From assembly GCA_947167125.1 (NCBI GenBank), contig CAMVGT010000025.1, forward strand, positions 1 through 36,674: 36,674 nucleotides of DNA, written 5' to 3'. The first letter of the stretch is position 1. Each line of letters begins with the position of its first letter. Both the position numbers and the translations under genes were made by a program. Source of the stretch: an uncultured Erysipelotrichaceae bacterium. Its GTDB lineage: Bacteria > Bacillota_I > Bacilli_A > Erysipelotrichales > Erysipelotrichaceae. The notes under the pieces were generated by a model. The model saw nothing but the letters and a program-made list of their open reading frames with translations. It made no database searches and had not been told where the DNA came from. This document shows positions 1 to 6,911 of the stretch, piece by piece.

Positions 1-554
1 CGGACTTCCTCATAGCTTCCTGTCGCGTAATAGTCCGCCCGCCAGTACACCAGAATTCCGCCGACCAAAAGCACTGCCAGAATGATACCGAGCAGATTGG
101 TGAGATTCCTGCCCTCTTTTCTCAGAAGGATGATATTGGACACCGCCAGCATGACCGACACAATGACTGCAAACGGCAGCGACAGAATCATGTACGTGGA
201 AGCCGAACTCTCCAGCCCATCCAGCAATGAGCGGGATGAGTAGAGATCCGGATTGCTCAATAACTGCCATGAATCCAGACAGTGAATCACCAGTACCAGC
301 AAAGTGAAGATGAAAAAGCCGATGTAGTAAACCGTATTGTAGGAATACGGATTATAGCGCAGCTGTCCTCTTGCGGCACGGAAAAGTGAAACTACTGCAA
401 ATAAAAGAAAAGCGCCGATCAGACCGGCCGTAATTCCGTAGAGTTCCGGTCTGTCAAAATGTACAAGCCAGGCAACAGCCGCAATGACAGGGATCGCAGC
501 TGCCCCCAGATACCAGATCTTCGGTTTTTTATCCAACGAATCAAAACGTACCAT
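1..554 (-). CDS. YdcF/DUF218-type membrane protein, N-terminal part (cut by window edge)
   Basis: About 184 codons are visible, read from ATG at 554; the 3' part lies outside the window. The visible protein is almost all membrane: hydrophobic segments at roughly residues 14-31, 42-57, 75-92, 120-143 and 153-170. The stretch with NIILLRKEGRNLTNLLGI resembles the loop between membrane helices that precedes the DUF218 (YdcF/SanA) domain in Bacillota proteins, which are thought to act in envelope biology. That domain itself is not in the window, so the family call rests on the N-terminal region alone. The only in-frame start is ATG 554, since a TAA codon sits 15 bases upstream. The ribosome site is poor: a GAGGAGG lies about 20 bases upstream and is followed by an ATG-TAA start-stop. 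The gene is divergent from the SDR gene. Confidence 0.5.
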   Translation of the reverse strand, partial: MVRFDSLDKKPKIWYLGAAAIPVIAAVAWLVHFDRPELYGITAGLIGAFLLFAVVSLFRAARGQLRYNPYSYNTVYYIGFFIFTLLVLVIHCLDSWQLLSNPDLYSSRSLLDGLESSASTYMILSLPFAVIVSVMLAVSNIILLRKEGRNLTNLLGIILAVLLVGGILVYWRADYYATGSYEEV

Positions 555-683
555 AGCTTTTTTATTTTACATCCGAACAGCCTCCTCTTCCACCGGATCA
601 TCCATAAACCTTTGTTCGCACAGCAGAATATGCATGAATACAAAAAGAATGAATTGCAGGAGAAAACTGTTGAATCCGAAGAG

Positions 684-706
684 TATAATGTTTTCTGAAA
701 AGAGGT
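684..706 (+). promoter_or_regulatory. -10 box and ribosome site of the SDR gene
   Basis: A perfect TATAAT at 684-689 is followed by AAGAGGT at 700-706, nine bases before ATG 716. No good -35 hexamer lies 16-18 bases upstream, so this promoter is tentative. The 161-base divergent gap (555-715) holds no other clear signal apart from a short open frame on the minus strand ending at the ATG-TAA near 568. Confidence 0.4.
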
Positions 707-715
707 ATACAGATT

Positions 716-1576
716 ATGAAAATTGTTCTTGCCGGCGCATTCGGCAATCTCGGCTTTGAAATTCTCAAAGTGCTTGTTCATGACGGCCATACTGTGATCG
801 CGGCTGATCTGAAAGAAAAAGAGAATAACGGACTGGAAGGAAAATATGAATTCCGCTGCATCGATGCGACAAATCCTGTGACTCTGCGCGGACTGTGCGA
901 TGGCGCTGATATCGTCATTACGACAATGGGCTTAACCGGCGCATCCGTAAAATTTACCGCCTATGATATCGACTATCAGGGAAATCTGAATCTTTATCAT
1001 GAAGCTGAAAAGGCAAATGTAAAGAAATTCAATTACATTTCCGTCATTGCATGCAATGAACCGGGTGCTGAAAAGGTACCGATGCTGCATGCGAAATACA
1101 TGATGGAAGAAGAAATCCGCAAAGGCTCCATGGATTATGTCATCTACCGTCCGACCGGATATTTCTATGACATCGCAAAAGTATTCAAACCTTATATCGA
1201 CAAGGGTGAAATGCAGCTGCTCAAAGGCTACCATGGCGTAAAGGCTAATGTGGTCGACTGCCCGGATTTTGCCCGCTATATCGTCGATCACATGAATGAT
1301 ACAAATAAACTGTTTGAAGTCGGCGGAAAAGAAACATATACCTATGAGGAGATGGCTAAAATGTGCTTCCGGGCTGCCGGCAAGCCGGTCATCATCAAGG
1401 ATTCCCCGATCTGGATGTTCTCCATTCTTGCCAACCTTCCCAAAATCAAAAAATCCGGAAGACATGACATCATTCTGTTCTCCAAATGGACCCTGTCCCA
1501 TGACCTGGTCGGAAAGGATATTGCCGGAGACGCTTCCTTTAAGGAATATATCGGTCAGTATTTCGGAGGGAAATAA
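716..1576 (+). CDS. Atypical short-chain dehydrogenase/reductase (NmrA-like NAD(P)-binding)
   Basis: A 286-residue cytoplasmic protein with a Rossmann fold. The dinucleotide motif GAFGNLG is at residues 7-13, followed by an acidic residue after beta-2 (AADLKEK). The mid-region HAKYMMEEEIRKGSMDYVIYRPTGYF matches the atypical SDR/NmrA pattern, in which the classical YxxxK catalytic pair is replaced or shifted. Such proteins act as NAD(P)H-dependent reductases, epimerases or redox sensors; the substrate cannot be told from the sequence. It starts at ATG 716 after AAGAGGT and ends 2 bases before the next ATG (1579), so it is clearly co-transcribed and probably coupled with the DUF1295 membrane protein. 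That pairing suggests a two-enzyme reduction of a hydrophobic substrate, which is inference. Confidence 0.75.
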   Translation: MKIVLAGAFGNLGFEILKVLVHDGHTVIAADLKEKENNGLEGKYEFRCIDATNPVTLRGLCDGADIVITTMGLTGASVKFTAYDIDYQGNLNLYHEAEKANVKKFNYISVIACNEPGAEKVPMLHAKYMMEEEIRKGSMDYVIYRPTGYFYDIAKVFKPYIDKGEMQLLKGYHGVKANVVDCPDFARYIVDHMNDTNKLFEVGGKETYTYEEMAKMCFRAAGKPVIIKDSPIWMFSILANLPKIKKSGRHDIILFSKWTLSHDLVGKDIAGDASFKEYIGQYFGGK

Positions 1577-1578
1577 GC

Positions 1579-2406
1579 ATGTTTCAGCTTGATCCTTCCT
1601 TCATCGGCCGCGTATGGCCGCCCTTTATGTGGATTGTGATGATTGTTGCGGCGATCGGCTGCTGCATGGGATTTAAGGAATTTGTCTGGTTCATGTCCGT
1701 CGGCTATGGCTTTGCGGTCATGTGCATCGGCATCTTCCATCTCATCTTCGGATTGATCAGTCAGTCCCTGACGCCTGCTGTCACAGTCATCTCCATACTG
1801 TTTATCATCTACGGCTACCGCCTGGGCGGATTTATACTCAAACGTGAGCTGACCAACAAGGCCTACCGCAAAACACTTGAGGCAACCGGCTCCACCAAGG
1901 CGCTGCCGGTTCCGGTTTCCTTATGCATGTGGATGTTTTTCGCATGGCTGTATACGGCGCAGACTTCCGCTGCAACATACCGTGTGATCAACGGCGCAAA
2001 GGACAATCTTTTCGCCTGGATCGGAATTGTGATCATGATTCTTGCGGTCATCGGCGAAAGCACAGCTGATCATCAGAAATCAGCCGCAAAGAAAATCAAT
2101 CCGAAGCGCTTCTGCGATACAGGCCTGTATAAATATGTGCGCTGTCCCAACTACTTCAGCGAGATCCTGTTCTGGATCGGTGTCACTGTATCGGGCATCG
2201 GCGCGGTTCAGGGAAAACAGTGGATCATGGTAATCATCGCATTGATTCTGATCACCTATGTCATGTACAACTCCGCTCAGCGTCTTGAATTAAGACATGA
2301 GAAAAACTACGGACTGGATCCGGAATATCAGAAGTATTCCGATACCGTCCCGCTGCTGTTTCCTTTCACAAAGCAGTACCATTCCATGAAGGTGTACCGC
2401 GATTAG
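1579..2406 (+). CDS. DUF1295 / steroid 5-alpha-reductase-like membrane protein
   Basis: A 275-residue integral membrane protein with about seven hydrophobic segments. The C-terminal half carries the hallmark of the DUF1295/isoprenylcysteine methyltransferase/steroid-5-alpha-reductase group: E160xxxDxQ, then GLYKYVRCPNYFSEILFW at 182-199, then the end-of-protein ELRHEKNYG...YQKYSDTVPLLFPF. In characterised relatives this part binds NADPH or SAM against a lipid-like substrate in the membrane. A GGAGGG site at 1565-1570, inside the end of the SDR gene, gives an 8-base spacing to ATG 1579. It is the last gene of a two-gene operon with a terminator at 2515. Enzyme activity is not proven; reductase is more likely than methyltransferase given the NAD(P)-binding partner. 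Confidence 0.75.
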   Translation: MFQLDPSFIGRVWPPFMWIVMIVAAIGCCMGFKEFVWFMSVGYGFAVMCIGIFHLIFGLISQSLTPAVTVISILFIIYGYRLGGFILKRELTNKAYRKTLEATGSTKALPVPVSLCMWMFFAWLYTAQTSAATYRVINGAKDNLFAWIGIVIMILAVIGESTADHQKSAAKKINPKRFCDTGLYKYVRCPNYFSEILFWIGVTVSGIGAVQGKQWIMVIIALILITYVMYNSAQRLELRHEKNYGLDPEYQKYSDTVPLLFPFTKQYHSMKVYRD

Positions 2407-2514
2407 TATTTGAAACACTTTTCTCTGCCGATGGCAGCGATGGATTTATGTATCCGGGCTGCAGGATTCTCCGTCAGTCCGGTATAAATAATTATCTGAA
2501 GTAAATAAATAACT

Positions 2515-2541
2515 GAGGAGCCTGGCGGCTCCCCCGTTTTT
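2515..2541 (+). terminator. Terminator of the SDR-DUF1295 operon
   Basis: Stem GGAGCC (2517-2522), loop TGGC, stem GGCTCC (2527-2532), then a C-run and TTTTT. It lies 110 bases after the DUF1295 stop and 7 bases before the end of the convergent surface-protein gene. On the minus strand the U-tract is poor, so it is mainly a plus-strand terminator. Confidence 0.75.
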
Positions 2542-2547
2542 ATATTC

Positions 2548-4725
2548 TCATTTTGCGTAGCGGTAAAGGAATGTCACGACATGTTCTCTTAAACAGTCAA
2601 GGTTGGGTCCGAATCCGCCGGCATGAAGGCCGTCGGAATAGCCGTTGGCGATTCCTTTTTCCTTTGCCCATAATGCGGCTTTGTAATAATAGGCGGAAGA
2701 CTGAATGTCATTGAACGGATTCTTTGTTGTTTTGGGAGTTGGCTTTCCGGCATAGCGCCACAGGAATGTGACGACATGTTCTCTTAAGCAGATGTCATCG
2801 GGACGGAACGTGTCATCGCTGTATCCTTTTGTGATGCCCTTTTCTGCCGCCCATAAAACTGCTTTGTAATAATATTTGGATCTGTCCTGAACATCATAGA
2901 ACGGACTTGTCATGGATTTAGGATTCGGCTTTCCTGCCGTTCTCCATAAGAATGTGACAACTGCTTCTCTTGTGCAGTAATTCTTCGGTCCGAAATAAAC
3001 ATTGTCATAGCCCTTTGTGATGCCTCTTTCAGCTGCCCAGTAAACCGGATTGAAATAATAGAGCGTTTCATCATTGACATCAAAATATCTTGTATCAACT
3101 GTGCACTGTGCGCTCAGTTCCGGATTCAGTGCGGAAACTGCTGTAATCACTGTACTTCCATAGCGCAGAGCCCTGATATTTCCGCTTGCGTCCACAGCTG
3201 CGATATTTTCATCATCTGAAGTCCATACCAGAGAGCCGTCCGCATTGTCCGGGGAGATGAGAACTTCCGGACGGTATGCGGATTCGGTCGCCATCACGAT
3301 GTATGGCTCATTCATCATGATTGCTTCAGGAACAGGCGCTTCGAGAGCGGGAATTTCCACTTCCAGCTGCTGGACTTCAAAGCGCGGATCGGAGAATTCA
3401 GCTGTATAGCATCCGATGCCTTTTTCGGTTTCGGTCGGTTCCTGAATCACTTCATAAGATGCTTCTGCTGTTTCTTCTTCTGTCTCCCCGCCGACGGCGC
3501 ATCTGACAGAAGCAGTCACACTGCTGAAGTCATCCGCCCACATGTAGACCGGCTCAGTCCACTGATGTTCAAGCATCGGGAAATTCATATAATTATCAGC
3601 CCGGTAAGTGGATCCTTCATATGTGAATGTGGCATAGAAATAGCCGTATCCGGAACTCTGACAGGTTGCCGGAACAACATCCTTGGTCACTGTACATGGA
3701 AGCCGTTTTTCATGAGAACTGTCAAACTGGCAAACCAGGATTGCGTCGGCTGTCAGGAAATCTTCACCCCATTCCACATATTTCGGTTCATAGAGATGAA
3801 TGTGATATTCGCCTTCCCCGCTGACGCCGACCTTCAGTGTCAGTGTTCTGGAGAATGACTGCCATGTGCCTTTGATCTGGATATTTGTCCATCCGCCTTT
3901 GGCGCTGATGATTTTTCCGCCGGAAACCGTTGCGGCTGTTTTATTGGAGCTGGTCACAGTGATTGACGGAGTAACCGGGAAATAGCCGGCATTGGCATGA
4001 ATATAAGCTGTCACTGCAGGCACATCGAGCTGTTCGCCTGCCTGGATGATCACTTCCGGATTGCGCGTGTAGGAATAATCGGAGAACTGAAGATCCATGG
4101 AAAGATAGCTTTTCAGTACACTTACCGACATGGACTGTTCCGATGAGCTGACCGTTGTCTTGGATGTATTGAGAACCGCGTTGGAAAGCTCCATTGCCCA
4201 ATAGCGGGTGCCGTTGTATTCCACGCATCCGATTCCGACTGAACGGAATGCAGATGTCAGCATATTCCTTCGGTGAGCCTGGCCGCTGTAATCATAATCA
4301 TCTTCCTTCCACCGGTTGAACATGGAATCGGTGGAATAAAATCCCCATGCGATATTCTCCCCGCAGCGGCCGAGATACCCTGAAGAATAAGCTGAAGTAT
4401 TCCTTGATCCGTCAGGTCTGGTATGGCTGTAATAAACTGCCAGTTCCTTCGCTCTTTGCATGGCGATCTTTTCAAGACCGTAATCATAGGTCAGATTTCC
4501 GAGACCCGAATACCAGACTTTATAGCTGTTTGTGGAATCCCATGCCCAGGCTTCATTGCCGGTACGGAAGGCATTGATTTTTGACAGCATGGCTCTTGCG
4601 TCATCCTGCTGGTATTTTGCCTTGAAAGAGATACTGATGGTGTCTGCCGCTTCCACTGTGCACAGATGGGTAAAAACAAGAAGCACGGCGATCAGCGCGG
4701 TAAAGAATCTGCGTATTGTATGCAT
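2548..4725 (-). CDS. Secreted CAP/SCP-domain protein with Ig-like and three SLH wall-anchor repeats
   Basis: A 725-residue exported surface protein. Residues 1-26 form a signal peptide (basic start, hydrophobic core, VEA-A cleavage). Residues about 40-185 are a CAP/SCP (PR-1-like) domain with its pocket residues H101, E123 and H151 (SHTRPDG, GENIAWG, AHRRNML). The middle, about 190-480, has repeated beta-rich segments, then a BIG2-type Ig domain (about 480-545; ITAVSALNPELSAQCTV). Residues 548-725 are three S-layer-homology repeats (GITKGYDN, GITKGYSDD, GIANGYSDG, each followed by REAVVTF/REHVVTF), which normally bind pyruvylated wall polymer. The start is ATG 4725, after GGGGGA at 8 bases; upstream in-frame ATGs at 4740 and 4782 lack both a ribosome site and a signal peptide. 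It is transcribed alone, downstream of mgtE and its terminator. The CAP ligand is unknown. Confidence 0.85.
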   Translation of the reverse strand: MHTIRRFFTALIAVLLVFTHLCTVEAADTISISFKAKYQQDDARAMLSKINAFRTGNEAWAWDSTNSYKVWYSGLGNLTYDYGLEKIAMQRAKELAVYYSHTRPDGSRNTSAYSSGYLGRCGENIAWGFYSTDSMFNRWKEDDYDYSGQAHRRNMLTSAFRSVGIGCVEYNGTRYWAMELSNAVLNTSKTTVSSSEQSMSVSVLKSYLSMDLQFSDYSYTRNPEVIIQAGEQLDVPAVTAYIHANAGYFPVTPSITVTSSNKTAATVSGGKIISAKGGWTNIQIKGTWQSFSRTLTLKVGVSGEGEYHIHLYEPKYVEWGEDFLTADAILVCQFDSSHEKRLPCTVTKDVVPATCQSSGYGYFYATFTYEGSTYRADNYMNFPMLEHQWTEPVYMWADDFSSVTASVRCAVGGETEEETAEASYEVIQEPTETEKGIGCYTAEFSDPRFEVQQLEVEIPALEAPVPEAIMMNEPYIVMATESAYRPEVLISPDNADGSLVWTSDDENIAAVDASGNIRALRYGSTVITAVSALNPELSAQCTVDTRYFDVNDETLYYFNPVYWAAERGITKGYDNVYFGPKNYCTREAVVTFLWRTAGKPNPKSMTSPFYDVQDRSKYYYKAVLWAAEKGITKGYSDDTFRPDDICLREHVVTFLWRYAGKPTPKTTKNPFNDIQSSAYYYKAALWAKEKGIANGYSDGLHAGGFGPNLDCLREHVVTFLYRYAK

Positions 4726-4803
4726 TGTATGGTCCCCCATTGTTCTGCTTCTATTTTCAATGTTTCCCCGAAGAGAACACAAGTCCCTTTTTTGGCAGGT
4801 AAA

Positions 4804-4830
4804 GCAAAAGACCGCAGCACGGTCTTTTGT
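4804..4830 (-). terminator. Terminator of mgtE
   Basis: A 9-bp stem AAAAGACCG (4806-4814) / CGGTCTTTT (4820-4828) with a 5-base loop. On the minus strand the right arm ends in TTTT and is followed by GCTTT. It lies 25 bases past the mgtE stop and before the surface-protein gene. Confidence 0.7.
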
Positions 4831-4854
4831 AAAAGGTACAGATTTTGATGAGAT

Positions 4855-6237
4855 TCATAATCCCAGCAGCATTTTTGCGAACTGGAAATAAATCAGAAGC
4901 GAGATCGCGTCGACGATGGTTGTGATAAACGGGGATGCCATGACAGCCGGGTCGAATCCGAGACCCTTTGCAAAGATCGGCAGCGTGCAGCCGACCAGCT
5001 TTGCCGCAAAAACGGTGAATACAAGGGTCAGGCAGATGACAGCCGCAACCGCAACCGTGATCGGGTTATGGAACAGCATCTTGTCCACGAGCATAAGCTT
5101 GGCAAAGTTGCATGCCGCAAGAATGCAGCCGACGATTACGGCAACACGCATTTCCTTCCAGATGACCTTGAACAGGTCCTTCATTGTGATTTCATTCAGG
5201 GAAATACCGCGGATGACGGTAACCGATGCCTGGGAGCCGCAGTTTCCGCCGGTATCCATTAACATCGGAATATACGCAGTGAGAATCGTGACTGCTTCCA
5301 GCGCGCTTTCAAAGGACGAAATGATCTGTCCGGTAAACGTCGCAGAGACCATTAACAGCAGCAGCCAGGGAATTCTCGATTTGACGGTTTCGATGATTCC
5401 GGTGTTGAGATACGGTTTGTAGGACGGCGTAATAGCAGCCATCTTTTCGATATCTTCGGTGGTCTCTTCCATGAGGACATCGAGAGCGTCGTCGATGGTA
5501 ACGATACCGACAAGTCTGTTTTCCTTGTCGACAACCGGCATGGTTAAAAAGTCATACTTTTCAAATTTGCGGGCGGTTTCTTCCTGGTCATCCAGAGTGG
5601 ATGCGGAAATGACAGCCTGGTCCATGAGTTCTTCCATCGTGTCATTTTCATCCGCAAGCAGAAGCGTACGGATGGAGATGTAGCCGAGCAGGTGTCTGTC
5701 CTTATCGGTAACATACATAACGTTGATGGTTTCCATGTCCTGGCCGACACGGCGGATTTTCTTGAGGGCGTCACCGACAGTAATATTGGATTTGAGGTCA
5801 ATATACTCGGTGGTCATGATCGATCCGGTGGAATCTTCCGGATACTGCAGGATGGTATTGATATTTTTCCGGGTTTCAGGGTCAGCCGTTGCCAGCATCC
5901 GCTTTACAACATTGGCAGGCATTTCCTCGATGATGTCGACGGCATCGTCAAGGTACAGCTCATCCATGACTTCCTTCAGCTCGGATCCGGAGAATCCGCG
6001 GATCAGGTTCTCCTGGCTGTCGGCTTCCAGTTCGACGAATACTTCGGCAGCCAGTTCTTTCGGAAGAAGACGGAAAACAATCGGAATTGTATCCTCAGGC
6101 AGGCTCTCCATGATAAAAGCGATATCGATCGGTTCCACTTCCAGCAGCATTTCCCGTGCATCGACATATTTTTTATCCTGAAGATAGGTTTCCATTCTCT
6201 CAATCAGATTTTCAAAACTCTCTTTCTGATAAGTCAT
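4855..6237 (-). CDS. mgtE: Magnesium transporter MgtE
   Basis: 460 residues, full family length. Order: N-terminal superhelical domain (about 5-130), two CBS domains (about 135-260; GSIMTTEYI, FLTMPVVDKENRLVGIVTIDDAL), plug helix, then five membrane helices from 288. The signature PMLMDTGGNCGSQAS at 324-338 and D443 in TTIVDAIS line the Mg2+ pore in characterised MgtE. It forms a homodimeric Mg2+ channel in the membrane that closes when the cytosolic domains bind Mg2+. AGGAGG lies 6 bases before ATG 6237. It is monocistronic, with its own terminator. I looked for an M-box riboswitch in the 220-base leader and did not find one. Confidence 0.95.
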   Translation of the reverse strand: MTYQKESFENLIERMETYLQDKKYVDAREMLLEVEPIDIAFIMESLPEDTIPIVFRLLPKELAAEVFVELEADSQENLIRGFSGSELKEVMDELYLDDAVDIIEEMPANVVKRMLATADPETRKNINTILQYPEDSTGSIMTTEYIDLKSNITVGDALKKIRRVGQDMETINVMYVTDKDRHLLGYISIRTLLLADENDTMEELMDQAVISASTLDDQEETARKFEKYDFLTMPVVDKENRLVGIVTIDDALDVLMEETTEDIEKMAAITPSYKPYLNTGIIETVKSRIPWLLLLMVSATFTGQIISSFESALEAVTILTAYIPMLMDTGGNCGSQASVTVIRGISLNEITMKDLFKVIWKEMRVAVIVGCILAACNFAKLMLVDKMLFHNPITVAVAAVICLTLVFTVFAAKLVGCTLPIFAKGLGFDPAVMASPFITTIVDAISLLIYFQFAKMLLGL

Positions 6238-6360
6238 GTGTTACCTCCTAATGATGATCTGAATAAAGCTTACACATATATTTTATTCAAAAGCCCGCAT
6301 CGGAAAAACACCTAAATCGACGCTTTCTCAAAAGATTCACAATTTCATGAAAATGCCGGC

Positions 6361-6381
6361 ATCCGGCACTGATTGCCGGAT
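6361..6381. repeat. 8-bp inverted repeat between mgtE and the PTS IIB gene
   Basis: Perfect arms ATCCGGCA / TGCCGGAT around a 5-base loop, with a further GCCGGC just to the left that could compete for pairing. No U-tract follows on either strand, so it is not a simple terminator. It sits upstream of the TATAAT (near 6406) that may drive the IIB gene and could be an operator or RNA hairpin. The rest of the 221-base divergent gap (6238-6458) shows nothing further. Confidence 0.4.
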
Positions 6382-6458
6382 CTGTCATCAGCCGTAAAAC
6401 TCTTAATATAATAAACATGCATTCATATGATAAGGTTTGAAACAGATTCGGAGGTTTT

Positions 6459-6824
6459 ATGACAAAGATTGTATTGCTTTGTGCTCTCGGCATGTCCACA
6501 TCGATGGTAATGCGCAGAATGAAGCAGGCTGCTTCTGAAATGGATGGTGATTTTGAAATTTCGGCGCACAGCCTTGAAGAGGCCCGTATTTATGCGGATG
6601 ACGCTGATGTACTGATGCTGGCACCGCAGGTCCGCTATGCTCTCGGCAAAGTAAAAGAACAGTTTCCCCGGAAAGCAGTCACATGTATTGAAATGCGTGA
6701 TTACGGCACGATGAACGGCAGAGCCATATTGGAAGCGGCGGAAAAAGCTCTTGCGGAAAGCGGAATACAAACAAAAAAAGGTTTGAAATTTCTGTTCTGC
6801 AGTTGGTATAATACGACTCGCTGA
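6459..6824 (+). CDS. Orphan PTS enzyme IIB, lactose/cellobiose family
   Basis: 121 residues. The N-terminal beta strand and P-loop KIVLLCALGMSTSMVM put the phospho-accepting cysteine at C8, as in the cellobiose/chitobiose/lactose IIB family. IIB relays phosphate from IIA to the sugar entering through IIC. Neither IIA nor IIC is nearby; the closest sugar gene is the 6-phospho-beta-glucosidase about 1.5 kb downstream. The family is usually about 100-105 residues. The last 18 or so residues (from GIQTKKG) are unlike the family, and the DNA coding for them also holds a strong promoter (6783-6812). GGAGG lies 4 bases before ATG 6459. Confidence 0.8.
   Translation: MTKIVLLCALGMSTSMVMRRMKQAASEMDGDFEISAHSLEEARIYADDADVLMLAPQVRYALGKVKEQFPRKAVTCIEMRDYGTMNGRAILEAAEKALAESGIQTKKGLKFLFCSWYNTTR
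6783..6812 (+). promoter_or_regulatory. Strong extended -10 promoter inside the end of the IIB gene
   Basis: TTGAAA (6783-6788), 18-base spacer, TATAAT (6807-6812) preceded by TGG, giving an extended -10. The predicted start is near 6819, upstream of the hairpin at 6834. It is the only plausible dedicated promoter for the downstream MATE gene. Confidence 0.65.
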
Positions 6825-6911
6825 GCAGCTTAGAAATGCGTAAGTCCGGGCAGGACCTGCGCATTTTTTTGTTTGTCAGGCTTTGGCAGAAATCTCCGTC
6901 GGAGGTAAAAA
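6819..6911 (+). promoter_or_regulatory. Attenuator-like leader of the first MATE gene (or a short sRNA)
   Basis: Downstream of the promoter lie: a small hairpin CTGAG/CTTAG (6820-6832); a terminator hairpin with outer stem AAATGCG (6834-6840) / CGCATTT (6860-6866), an inner GTCC/GGAC stem, and seven Ts; then CTCC-GTC-GGAG (6894-6904), which buries the GGAGG ribosome site. A transcript from 6819 must pass the terminator to reach the MATE gene, so control by termination, translation or both is implied. The hairpin may also serve as the IIB terminator. No known riboswitch class is recognised. Confidence 0.55.
6834..6871 (+). terminator. Intrinsic terminator between IIB and MATE
   Basis: A 7-bp outer stem AAATGCG/CGCATTT with an inner GTCC/GGAC stem, followed directly by a T-run with a G (6864-6871). 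It ends transcripts from the IIB promoter, and possibly conditionally those starting at 6819. Confidence 0.75.

Noticed and set aside
568-640. Tiny minus-strand gene with ATG-TAA just before the YdcF-like gene
   Set aside because: A short open frame with a hydrophobic start exists, but it has no ribosome site and no start codon before its middle. It may only be the YdcF leader.
2560-3060. CRISPR-like or satellite repeats
   Set aside because: The repeated strings (for example around ATGTGACGACATGTTCTC) are codons of the three SLH domains, diverged and at protein-domain spacing.
6238-6330. M-box riboswitch upstream of mgtE
   Set aside because: A TTAGGTG string resembles part of the M-box, but the conserved helices and the rest of the core are missing.
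6809-6819. TAATACGACTC, the first 11 bases of the T7 promoter
   Set aside because: The rest of the T7 consensus does not follow, and there is no phage context. The match arises from the TATAAT of a normal promoter.
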